Positions 10,567-21,508 of a stretch of 48,886 nucleotides of DNA are shown here, one piece after another. Position numbers and translations under genes: made by a program. The notes beneath the pieces were generated by a model that had not been told where the DNA came from, did no database searches, and saw nothing but the letters and a program-made list of their open reading frames with translations. Source of the DNA: Fragilaria crotonensis (Eukaryota > Bacillariophyta > Fragilariophyceae > Fragilariales > Fragilariaceae); contig JAKSYS010000489.1 of the NCBI GenBank assembly GCA_022925895.1, positions 1-48,886 of the forward strand, given 5' to 3'. Positions within the stretch are counted from its first letter, which is position 1. Each line of letters opens with the position of its first letter.

Positions 10567-13500
10567 TCACATATTTCTGCTAAAACGTCGTCGGTATCGG
10601 GTTTGTTCCTTCATGTTCATGGAAAGAAACAAACACCCGGCTCCCACAAGAAAACTGGCGAGCGCAATTCCACGCCAGTACCATTGACGGGCGAGAATCT
10701 TTGCCATTCGATCAACATCTTCCTCCTGGCTTGGTGTTTTCTCAGGATCGTCATCGTCGGCAGCAGTGGGCTGCGATAAGGCTGGTGTCAAGACTTCTGG
10801 CTCCGAAGGTGAAAGCTGAGGATTCGAGTGATATGTAATAGGAAGACCGTCCTCTACAGAAGCCACCTCTCCCTTCGCGGTGGACTCTCGAGGAGGATCG
10901 GAAGCTGATAACATTGCATCGGGTTTCTTTTCTTTCTTCTTTTTCTTCTTTTTGGAAAGATTGCTTTGCACTGCTGTGTCAACTTCGCAGGTGTCAGCTC
11001 TGGGACCGCATCGAGTACTAGCGATGCAACTCCACTTACCAGAATCATCTGCCTTCCCATTAGCCACCGCCATCGCCTTGTTCCTACGCTTGAATTCATC
11101 CATGGTTGTCGAATTCGAAGCCAGTTCGTAAGTGTCCTCTTCCGTATGCCCCTCCGTAATGCAAGCGTTTAAGAATTCTTCGACTTCCTGGCAGGAGAGA
11201 TTGTCGCGACCAATTACCTTCAGAGGATCTGTGTCGAATCTGCTGCTATCAGAATCCCGATCCAACTCGGCCATGTGCATCGGCGTCGCGGTTGCGCCAG
11301 GACTAAAGAGAAGCTCTACTCGATAGCGCTGCGGATCATCGGCATCTCTCTTCGTGTCTTCGAACAAGCGGAAGATAACCTGAGTCAAGTAGCATAGTTC
11401 AGGTGCTTCGGCACATACCTTCTTGCCTTCTTCCGACATCGGGCTGCTGGCCAGGTCAGATCCACCAAATCTCAACACATTCAACAGAGTGTGGAGGTGG
11501 GACTCGGAAGTGAAATATAATCTGGTGCGGATCCTTCGGCCCATTGTAGTGATAGGTAGATCATTACCATACTCCATGTTGATCATGTAGCGCATGTCGG
11601 TTTGGTTGTCAGTCCTTGCGATGATCAAGTCATACTTAATCTTCTCCAGCAACGCTCGACACATTTTCGTACCAATAGAACGCTTCTCTGCAATAGTTGT
11701 ACCATACTCCTGTGGCACGAGGCAATCCGCCATTGACTTTGCTAGATGGTAAAGCTTTTCGAGCGTTGTTGTCAACCCAATATGTGGGTTGTGCAACATA
11801 TCGAAGCGAACATTATCTGGGGGGGAAAGACATATGAGCAAGACAATATGTTCTTTCGATGCCTCCCTTCGCGGGACTTACCGTGCACATCAGGAATTCG
11901 CGACAGATCAAAGGTGTCCTTGTCTTCGTCGTACAAACGTGAGTGAATGAAGCGCCATCGCTCGGTGAGCTCCAACAGCGTTTCCCCCTTGTAAAGTTTG
12001 ACTCCACTGAGCGCTAGATTTTCATCATCGCCTTGGAGGCCTTCACCATCAAGTTGATTCTCGTCTCCGCTTGATATCAAACCTAACATTTCCTCCAGTT
12101 GAGAAAGAAGCTCACCAATCGTATTGTGGATCTTAAATAGGCATTGGCGTGGGTTTCCAACGGCCTTCAATGCTTTGTGCAACGAGGAGATTTCTTCTGG
12201 TCCAACGAGTTGTGCATGTTCAGCGGTCGTTGTTTCTGAGAACTCCACGTCACGTTGCAGGTTAACATTAACTTTGTCCTTACATTCGTCGAGCTCCATC
12301 TTAACCTCTTTGTTTCCTGACGGGTCCAGCATGTGAATACTCTCATTCTCCTTGTGAACAAGAGAAACGAGAATGGGAGGAATCTCGCCTTCCAATTCAA
12401 GCAGGCCCTTTGCAAATGCCGCCGCTGTTTTCATCACCCTTCCTTCATCGCTGGTCTTGATTTTCAAATCATGACGAAAGGTCGAATGAAGACGAAGAAT
12501 GCCACCTCCGGGAGCGTCGGGGTACATTGAGTGACGAAAGTTCTGACCAAGATGGATGCTCTGTTTCTCCCCAAGCTTCGTGAGGTTTCCTCCCCATTTA
12601 AGAATCAACTGAAGCTCAGTGCAACGGACAAAAGTCTCACCGTCGTCATTCTGGAATTCTGCCCAATCGCGTGGCTTTATTTGCAGCTTCCTATTCAAGC
12701 CTGCAATTTTCCAACGCTCCAAAACATCTCGCATGTGCATAAGCTTATACAGAATTTCCATTTCATCTTGATTCTTCAAGCTCAGATCCCTCTTAGTAAC
12801 CTTCTCGGCGATCATCTTCTTCACTGTTCCCAGAAACTCAACCATCGGCGCCTTGGCCTTGACCTTTAAGTCTTTATGGCAGTTGTCAGTGTGTGCGTGA
12901 AAGTACTCCAGTAAATGTGGCTCAGTGGTATTGACCTTAAGCTTTTGCTTCGGTGTTCGGTCTCCGTGTCGGATGACAGCGATGACGCAACGCAATTCTT
13001 CTGGATGCACTGCATTCCTTGACGATCGGGATCCTCTTGCGTCGTTATCATCTGCAACTGAACTGGACGATGACGGACACATGGAGGCTGGTTCTGATGT
13101 CAAAGTGTCAGGGATTTCCCGAACGGGGACGGCGCCATCAACTAGCGTAGTCGCAGCGGAGACCGCTTCTTCACCCTGGAAGCCATCGGCGATAGTCCCA
13201 GTTTCTGCACGCTTTAACAAAGGCTTCTCCAGTTGGCTTGGTTCTTTGGGAGTGGCCACCTCGCCCTTCAGTATTCGTGTGACGCGTTGCAAAGTCGTCG
13301 TTTCCTCCTTTCTGAAAGAAGAATCACCCACGAGCTTAATCATAGGGTCTAAAGTTGAGAAGCACTGCAGCAACTTCGGTTTGACAGATGCCAGCATATG
13401 CTCAGTCAGAATTTGTGCACAATCATCATAGTACTTTCGACTGTTCTTCACGAATGACCACCCATTTACATCACAAACGTACGAAACGAGCGAGTCCCCT

Positions 13501-14634
13501 TCCTGGACACGCAACAAGTCGAATCCACAGACCCATTGCCTGAAGCCCAGAACGATTCGTCTCGCGATCTCTTTTCCCTTACCGTCAAAATGACTGGGAA
13601 ACGCACTTCTTTCCCATCCGAGTTGCGTTCCACCTTTCCATCAACGGTCGGTGACTTGCGAGCCTCGGCGTGGCCATACTCTGGACCGACAGTGTACATT
13701 TTTACGTCGGTACCCTGTGTTACCACGAACGCCTCATAAATGTAAGATCCGTCACGGCGAACCTCGTTAACGTCAGGATAGAACTCGGACGATCGATTGC
13801 CAATTTTGCGAAAGAGCTTTTTACAGCCACCTCCTGCGGAGGATGGATAGTAAATGGCAATGTTGTGGTCGTCGGCATCTACAGGCTTTTCGACAAAGGG
13901 CTTGTTGATCTGCACGCCGTTTAAGACAATGTGATCGTCATGTTCCTCCAGCTCCGTTTCGTTACTTCCGTTTCCACCTCCGCTTCCACTAGATACGTAA
14001 CCATCGCGACTCATGTATATGTGACGAGGGACATCGATGCCACTTGCCTCCAGAAGGTCGTACACCTTTCGTCGATCCTTGATAACCTCTTGCATCTCCA
14101 AGTCGTTTAGGATAACTGGCTTTCTCAGAGCTGCGTATGCCTTCGCTTTCGCAAGCGGATATCCTATGTCAAATAAGCGAGAAATATACCGTTAGAAATC
14201 AATTCGCCTGATAGTACAGCAATTTTCGTACCGTCAATATCCTCACCTGCAGAATAGAAAGCGATCAAAACATCGCACACAGGCCAATCTTCCACAGGTT
14301 CATTCTGGATCATTTTGTCGCCAAAGAAGACGACTCGAAAAAGTTTCTCATCTAACCTCGATAAAATCTCCCCCATGGGCTTGGACCTCGCTTTCTTGTC
14401 CATGGCACAGATGCCTAGCCGAATGCGTTCGGAAGGACAATCGGGTTCATCGGGAGTCGCCGCTGGAATGAAAATATTGCAAGTTTTTGATTTCTTCTTC
14501 AACTCTTTTCGTGGCGACGACACCTCCGGGAGCAACCAGTGTTCCGCACCAAAGAGATCAGTCTTTGTGTCAATCGTGATGACCTCGATAGCCGGTGGTG
14601 GAGGCGGAGTAGTGTCTCTAGCAACTTCTGTCAT
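10567..14634 (-). CDS. PPIP5K/VIP1-type inositol pyrophosphate kinase with C-terminal membrane segment
   Basis: Diphosphoinositol-pentakisphosphate kinase: the N-terminal ATP-grasp kinase phosphorylates IP6/IP7, and the C-terminal half is a histidine-acid-phosphatase-like domain. Exons 14634-14247, 14163-11882 and 11816-10567, about 1306 residues, family-sized. Kinase signatures: [16 protein letters not shown] near residue 70, [15 protein letters not shown], and [15 protein letters not shown]. Phosphatase signatures: [11 protein letters not shown] and [12 protein letters not shown]. The frame breaks once at 13572-13578, where AAAA must be AAAAA to read on through the family block [10 protein letters not shown]; this is probably a missing base. 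A charged linker (about 150 residues) follows the phosphatase domain and ends in a hydrophobic stretch ([16 protein letters not shown]) plus a basic tail, which predicts a single tail anchor; such an anchor is not usual in this family. Inferred role: inositol-pyrophosphate (phosphate/energy) signalling, possibly at a membrane. Confidence 0.95.
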
Positions 14635-16651
14635 GAGCAGTGAATTACAGATTCGAAACGAGTCAATAGTACAAACGCCGATTCAAAGCTGAGACTGAAG
14701 ATGATGCTAAACGGGAAAGAAATACGATGGACGAAGATTCAACAACCAACAACAAACGCAGCTCTGCATCTCTTCAATTATTCTGGTAGGGTCAACTTGT
14801 ACGTCTATTTGTGTACGAAGTAGTACTGCCGGTAGTACCAGTACTCGTTTCGAGTTGTGTTGTGGTCTGGTGACTGGAGGTGAGGCGAGGACAGACGTAG
14901 TCCCGCGTGGAGGTCCTGGCCTTTCCTTGCACTGTTGTAAATGGCTTACAGTAGAAGGTACTATTTTCAGTTAAATAGGAGTTGACGAGGAGTTAAGAGG
15001 GATGAATGTAGCTACTAAACTCTTCTTTACATTTTCATCTTAACTTCTACTCTAGGTATGACATAGGTGTATTTCATGTTACTAGCCTTGATGACACGCA
15101 GAAGGAGTTAATACACGACATTTCCTGATGTCAGCACAACCGCTGCTCTGCTTTCTCTGCAATCATTCACTTCTTATGCCTTGAAACCTGGTCCTTTTCC
15201 CTTTTAGATTCCAGTGGCATGTCATAATAAACACTGTTAGTTACTCTCCCAAACTATATTAAAGTCCTTTGTCAGTCATTTCCGCATGAATCTTTGGAGT
15301 AATGGTAACCATGTTCCATTCCTACAAGTACATGCTTTTGCATTGCGGTCATCTCTTTGGCAAAGTTGAGGCAAGCCAGCCATGAGGTACCTCAAGCTTC
15401 ACCTCTCTGCACCCTCTAATAGCACTTTGCCGTCAGCATCTTTTGCAATGCCAGCATCAATTGTATGTTATCAAAGTTGACCTTCGTCAATCCATTCTCA
15501 CTCCCATAGAACTTTCAGTAGACCTTGTACTAATGTATTGTGATTCTTCAAGCCATTATTGGCAATGGTCACACAGGATGTTGAGAGGTTCAGGCTCGGG
15601 TATTGTCTTGTTCCATGATATTCCAAGATTTTCCTGGTACAGGCGGTAGAAAACATTCATTTCAACTGCTGAGCTATCATTGTTGTGGTGTCTTCCAAAA
15701 CTGTCCATCTTCACATCATAAGGTGGACAAAAGAAAGAACTGTGTGTTGCCAACTTCTAAGGTAGTACCACAGCATGAACTGATTCCAAGGCACACAGTC
15801 TTGCATATGCAACAGATGCAATGCTCTTGCAGATGTGAACAAATATAGCTGCTTTGTATAGTAGTGAAGAGTTTCTTCAGTTGGCAAAAGCCTCCATAAA
15901 CCAGCAATCAAAGTTGGCTCTTGTTGCTCCTCTTGCTTGCAAAAGGAAATGAGAAACTTTGTCGCAAGATGTACCGTGAATTTGCGAGCTTCATCACTTG
16001 CTGCAGCTCCAATGACTATGACACAAACTCTGATTTTGAGGATGTCTTCATGAAACCTTCGGAGCTATGGGTGTTGTGTGATGAATTACTTTGGCACAAT
16101 CAAACTTCCGCTCTCTGCAATCCACAGAAGCAAACCCCGCAGGTGCAAGCGGAGTCGAGAGGACTCACAAGAAGTCTGACAATAGTGTTCAAACTAGTCG
16201 TTCATGAGCTCAGAAGGTCAATGCAAGGGTTAAGAGTGGAACCGCTATTCTATTCAATGCCAAACCACTTGACCACCAGACAGCTCCAACAAGGGGATAC
16301 TTGTTTCTGCCAGTGGATAGTACTTGATAAAGTTGGTATTGGTCTTGAGATAGCCGACAACAACAAGGACGACAACAATGGTGATCAAGCCATAGCTGAA
16401 GATGGTGCTGCTGGGGATGAGGTTCCAATTATTGATGATGACAAGGATTGTGATGACGAATTTGATCATCTTGATGTGTCGGGCAGAGTCAGCTGCAATC
16501 ACTGATCATGATCTATTTTGTTGGGTTTGAACGTGAACTTGAGGACAACGTCCTTGATGAGGAGGTACTACTCCCAAGAAATTAGTATTCTTTTATTAAG
16601 AAGTATGCTGCAATCGTCTCAATTGTACTACTACATAGTTCTCAAGAGTAG
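14635..16651. other. gene-poor, CpG-poor intergenic DNA
   Basis: From about 15100 to 15960 the sequence is rich in TG and CA and has only about eight CpG in 840 bases, unlike the CpG-rich genes nearby. Such a pattern is expected of old methylated transposon DNA. I cannot identify an element. GTAC-centred words cluster at 14800-14850. Confidence 0.4.
15921..16505 (+). CDS. open frame of unknown status
   Basis: 194-codon open frame with no recognisable domain. Its middle contains RSLTIVFKLVVHELRR; the C-terminal third is acidic and repetitive (DNNKDDNNGD). It lies in a CpG-poor, transposon-rich stretch with no clear promoter context, so chance or an old element is as likely as a real gene. Confidence 0.18.
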   Translation: MLLLLLAKGNEKLCRKMYREFASFITCCSSNDYDTNSDFEDVFMKPSELWVLCDELLWHNQTSALCNPQKQTPQVQAESRGLTRSLTIVFKLVVHELRRSMQGLRVEPLFYSMPNHLTTRQLQQGDTCFCQWIVLDKVGIGLEIADNNKDDNNGDQAIAEDGAAGDEVPIIDDDKDCDDEFDHLDVSGRVSCNH

Positions 16652-18097
16652 TTGTTCGGAGCTCAAACTGCTGTACCACGTAAACAGCCACCAAGTCGAG
16701 ACAACGGAGTTTGACCATCTTCCCTTTGAGGAACAACTGAATGTTCTATGTGACCGAATGGCAACGGCGCAATTGACACGCCAGACAACAGCCCATCCAG
16801 GCGAGCAGACCCAATCGCGCTCCCTACGCTCGCGTCATCTCCCTGTGGAAGTGTTTATGCGAACACAAAATATTCCTTCGCACTATATTCCACGCCTTCG
16901 ATGAAATAAGTTCCAGGAGGCATCGTGACTTTCTCCAAAAAAAGGATAAGTGGAGTGATCATACAATGGCTGACCTTGCCTGGGAGTCTTTTTTATTATG
17001 TGGCAACCGGGTCCGCAACGATCACGCGTCGACTCGATCAAAGCTGGTTCACAATTGGCTGAACTTGGGCGCACAACGAGCGAAGCATGGTACGACGAGG
17101 CTGGAGACTCTCCGAGAGTGCCCATACTGCGCCTCGCCTGAAGATTTTGTGCATCTCCTAAGTTGTACTGATCCTCGAGCTATGACATCCCGCTACGATG
17201 CTTCCATTGTTTTAAAAAAGCACTCACTGACAGTGCGGGGGGCAATGCTCTCTTCCGAGCAGTCAAACAGTGGACTCTTCATCCCACGGAAGCACCAACG
17301 GTTCAATCGTGTGCACCCGGATACCAGCCAGCAATCGATCGAGCTGTGAAATCACAATCAGACATTGGTTGGTTAAATCTTTTTCGTGGCTTCATCAGCT
17401 CTAAGTGGGGACTTGTCATTGCCACTACCGACGCATCCTACTTGCGGGAGGAATGCACACCACAGGCTATCAATCATTTGGCGGTGATCATCCGCTCTCT
17501 TCAGGACTACTCTCTTGCCATTTGGAAGAGTCGCAACGACATCCTCCATCAGAATGCTGAACAAAACAGTGCTATTCTCCACGCACAACTTCATCACGAC
17601 ATCACCTGCATGTACGCCCTACGAGACACCTTCTCGCCTATCATACAGAGCTACTTCTCCATACCTCTCGAGGACCATCTTCTTCGCTCGCCCCGCCAGA
17701 AACAAAGATGGCTCCGCCTTGCAAGATTAGACACCTCTCATGCCACATCAAAAGGCTCAAGGCAGCAAGGGATGTCGAGCTATTTTCCACATCAGACAGT
17801 TCCAGCGCCCAGCTCACGAGATCCTATACCCACACTGGCCACGTGGCCTCCCACAATATCGACTTACCACCAAGTACCGATACACCAGTACCTCTCGTCT
17901 CACGGTCTCACGAGCAGGATACTACCACTAACTCACCTCCTACTAATGTCTAACTTGCAACTATTTCGAGTTCGACAACCACCAGCCACTACAACATCAG
18001 CCCGCCCATGAGGCCAGCAACATGAAATGCAGCTGCCTAGAAATAGACATCTGATAAACATGTAAGAAGAGTTTAGTATACTTGTTCGGAGCTCAAA
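16652..18097 (+). mobile_element. 5'-truncated non-LTR (LINE-like) retrotransposon with 16-bp target duplication
   Basis: The direct repeat TTGTTCGGAGCTCAAA occurs at 16652-16667 and 18082-18097 and bounds a block that is coding almost from its first base, as expected for a LINE copy truncated at the 5' end. The reading frame starts with YHVNSHQVE and QLNVLCDRM, typical of the region after reverse transcriptase, then a zinc knuckle CPYCASPEDFVHLLSC (C-x2-C-x7-H-x3-C) near 17128-17175, then IWKSRNDILHQN. The frame shifts near 16880-16900 and in a run of six G near 17240. No reverse transcriptase core is present and there is no clear poly-A tail. It is dead; whether it belongs to a named clade cannot be told from this fragment. 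Confidence 0.7.
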
Positions 18098-18598
18098 GTG
18101 AAGGCGGTGCAAGGAGCCCTCAGTTTACACACTGCACGGTGCTGTGGCGTTGAAAAAATCAGTATGCAGTATACAGTACTCGGAGTACTACGGTACTGTT
18201 TCGAGTGCTTGCCAGATACTCCTACTGATGAGTCGCCCATTACAAGTACTGCGTACTAAACAAATTTGTATAATAGCACAATAAAATACAGCATTAAAAA
18301 CAAAATCAGGTGTATTGTATTATTTTAAGAAGACAATTGTCCGAGGTCTGACACCAAGCGCCTCAATTTACCTATTTTAGGCGGTGGTAGGCGCCCTGGT
18401 CGGATTTACTAAAAACACACCCCTGGACCTGGATGTGGAACCATCTATCGTGTCCCGTAATCCCTGGTACTAGTACTAGTATGCTAGTATGACACACGAC
18501 ACATTACGTTACTACGTTCTACCAGCTACACGGTCTGTATGTATCTACGTGATTGTACATACGATAGAGAGGTACGAAAAATCTATTTATTTGAGCAC
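18098..18598. other. intergenic, GTAC-word-rich
   Basis: No gene. Contains dense GTAC-centred words, for example CAGTACTCGGAGTACTACGG near 18173, and a stretch near 18355-18425 (AGCGCCTCAATTTACC, TTTTAGGCGG, CACCCCTGG) that recalls the hAT-like element at 30893-31254 but has no clean terminal repeats. Confidence 0.35.
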
Positions 18599-18601
18599 TT
18601 A

Positions 18602-19949
18602 GAGCATCCCCACCGCTGGAGCGAAATCTGAATCGGACATATTGGTCTCGAGCCTTTAGAAACCTATTTTGGACATATTGGTGGTATCTTTCTCGCACCG
18701 CGTTCAGATTTTTTTCGAGCAGCACGATGAAATTCTGACACCCGCTCTGTAAATTAGACGGCTTTTTCTGTCGGATTTTGTGGTAATGATGTCAATTTTT
18801 TGCATACAGATCACAGACAAACTGACATGAGTCACAGTGTGAACGTGGCATCCGTGATAAAATCCTATTGGTTAATTTTTTATTCGAATGGGTCGAATAG
18901 GACAAAACGAGGGGCGCGAGAATCTGGAGGTTCCGGAATTTTGGCTTTTTACTGTATTCGGAGTACTGCACCACGTCGAATCTGCAGATTTCCCACGTGA
19001 TAAATCATGCATCATGCTATCATGAAGCAAAAAGAATCCATGCTACAAAACGTCAATCGCGACCACGACAAAAAGTTTATCCTATGATAAAATGTCACAT
19101 CGATTGATGCAATAATTCAGGCATATAAATAAAACGTGTATGACTTCATAATAGAGGTTTTACTGTGTAGGGATAAACGAATATTCGGTTCGACTGAAAC
19201 GTTTCGCTTTTATGTGAAGCATTTCGCTTAAGCGTTTCGCTTCCACGAAGCGTTTCGCGTCAGCATTTCGCTTCAGTGACCCGTTTTGCATTAATAGGGT
19301 TTTTCCTCTTGCAGGACCTCGTCGCAGAGCCGAATTGGAGCACCGTCTATATCGTAGGGCTGGACGAGCTCATTCCTTCGCTATTGGTTGAATCGTTTCG
19401 TTTACGGGAGTAAAATCTGGAAGCGTTTCGCTTCTACGAAGCATTTCGCTTCAGCGTTTGCTTCAAGAGAGCGAAATGCTTCAGTCCAAATTTATCATTT
19501 TCTGTCATTACCCCTAAATAAGAAACGGACAGATTTTAAAATGTCATCCTATTCAAGTCGGTAGATGTTAGTAATGGACCAAGTATATCTTTTTCACATC
19601 AATTCATCGCATATGACAGAACCGATGCTGACGTTTCGGATTGTCATGGCTTTGTCCATCCATTGAACAATGAAAACCTACGGTAGAGAGGAAGCATTCG
19701 ATTATGCAGCGTGTACAGTACTCCAGTATAGTGAAAAAGTCAATATTCCGGAACCTCCTGGACCCGGCTCGAGAATTCAGCAATTTGGCTCTATGCATAT
19801 TCTCGAGCCCCAAATCAGATTTCGAGCCGCTCGGGCGCGAAATCTGAGGTATCGAGCCCAAGCGGTGCCATGCATTTTGGACAAAATTGTCGACACAAAT
19901 GGTCCTATCGGGTCATATCTCAGATTTCGCTCCAGCGGTGGGGATGCTC
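18602..19949. mobile_element. 1.35-kb non-autonomous PIF/Harbinger-like element, 30-bp TIRs, TTA target duplication
   Basis: The left end (18602-18631, beginning GAGCATCCCCACCGCTGG) is repeated exactly inverted at 19920-19949. TTA stands immediately outside both ends (18599-18601 and 19950-19952). A three-base TTA/TAA target duplication and a GAGCATC-type terminus are known from plant PIF/Harbinger elements. A second, inner pair of inverted matches lies near 18917-18970 and 19697-19765 (GGAGGTTCCGGAAT, GGAGTACTG). No open frame longer than about 125 codons and no transposase motif, so it would depend on a partner element. Confidence 0.8.
19198..19480. repeat. irregular iterations of GTTTCGCTT / CATTTCGCTT
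   Basis: Inside the element above, the words GTTTCGCTT and CATTTCGCTT, alternating with GAAGCG, recur about eight times in two clusters (19198-19280 and 19385-19480). Because GAAGC and GCTTC alternate, the clusters can fold back on themselves. Function unknown; subterminal iterons of this kind can be transposase sites. Confidence 0.5.
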
Positions 19950-19952
19950 TTA

Positions 19953-20730
19953 AGTTGGGTACCAGGTGCTGGTCCCTAGTAATTGTACCTGGTACTCAGT
20001 ACATAGGACATGTCTTCCGTACAACAAGTACTTCTGCCTTTTGAGAACAGGGAGTCCTTCACAAACGCTCACCGCATTCGCTTCAACGCCGGTTGCGGAG
20101 CGCACAAAATGCTGATATGGTAACATGGTAATACGATAATACGATAATACGGCAATACGGCAATACGGCAATACGGCAATACGGCAATACGGTACTACGG
20201 TACTACGGTACTACGGTACTACGGTACTAAGGTTCTCCATGAGTACCGGTCCATTCAGAGTTGTACTACTGTGCGAGCAGAGGTTTGACAAAATCCACTA
20301 CGTACCCCTGTTCGCCTGGTACAACTATCATACTCAATACTTTTAGGCTTTATTGGGTAATAACCGCCGTCTAAACAAACTCGCCAACAACATCAAAACC
20401 GGCGGTCACGTTTGTGAAGTCAGGCTAGTAGTTTCAAGTTTGTTCTTGTAAACTTCCCTAAGGTGTGGGTATGTAGCGTTGTAAAGGATACTATGAGACG
20501 ACACCAGCACGCAATTCAAATTGGCAGCGCGTCCACTTCTCAAGATGGATGAATAGCACGAGGATGCCGAGGCAAAAGGCACACTACGTGCCAAATTGGT
20601 AGGCAACAGAAAAGACTGCCCTGCAACTCTGACAGTGGTGCGGAATTAAGCATGTCGACTGACATAATTACTTTGCTGAGTCCTCTATCCACTTTCCTAC
20701 TAGTTGGAACAAATGGACGCACCAATGTTT
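19953..20730. other. intergenic with simple repeat
   Basis: No gene. Holds the 8-bp satellite described separately and further GTAC-rich DNA up to 20340. From 20400 to 20730 I see nothing recognisable. Confidence 0.4.
20128..20228. repeat. 8-bp microsatellite in two phases
   Basis: About a dozen tandem 8-mers: first AATACGAT, then AATACGGC repeated about five times, then TACTACGG repeated about four times. The change of unit suggests stepwise slippage from one ancestral repeat. Confidence 0.85.
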
Positions 20731-21508
20731 GTACAAGCACCTATTGTGATCTTGAACAATGTCAACACAATTTGAACCTAAATGAATTGTTCTTCCTGAT
20801 TACAGTAAGGTTCCAAATCTTTTGACATCTATCCGAGTCGATTGTCGAAGTGTCATCTTTTCATTTCAAGGATGTTTGTGTCCAAAGTCTAGTAGAGCCC
20901 ATACTAGCACGACCTCGGCACCCCCTCACGATGACCCGGCGACCAGCGCATCTTAACTCGGGGGCTCGAGGTTTGTCTGACTCCGATGCAAAAAGAACTT
21001 TGAACTCACCGAGCGCGATGTCAGGTACCACATTACTACGTTGAATTTGTCTTGGTCACGTCGAACTTTCTGTACACTGTGTGTATTATGTAGAGTGTAT
21101 CCACAGGTTCAGTGTCTCTTTTTTGGACTTAAGTATTCTGCAGCGAATCCGGTGAATTTACCGTAGTCACTTTAGAAGCGGCATTGGTACATGATTGACT
21201 GATTTGTCGAAATATCATATCGGCGAATTCCATGACGATGCTTTTTCGAAAGGAACTGCTGGAAAGTTCTTGTACTTATGGTGCTCATTCCCTGCTTTAC
21301 TGGTACTGCACAAGCACGGCTAAGGAGCGACTACGAAGACTACGACTACCTACGGTACGATTGTCTTAACTTCATATAGAACAAGAATAACACCTTTAAC
21401 CCTTGGCAGCTGCGTAATACTCGTGTGATACCCCTATTCGGATTGCAGTTCCAATGCAGAGATTCTCTTCACAATCATAGCAAACTGGCAGCGCCATCGC
21501 TTCTGAAT

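Noticed and set aside
18355-18430. A second copy of the hAT-like MITE
   Set aside because: Shares TTAGGCG-like and CACCCCTGG words but has no matching opposite end or target duplication.
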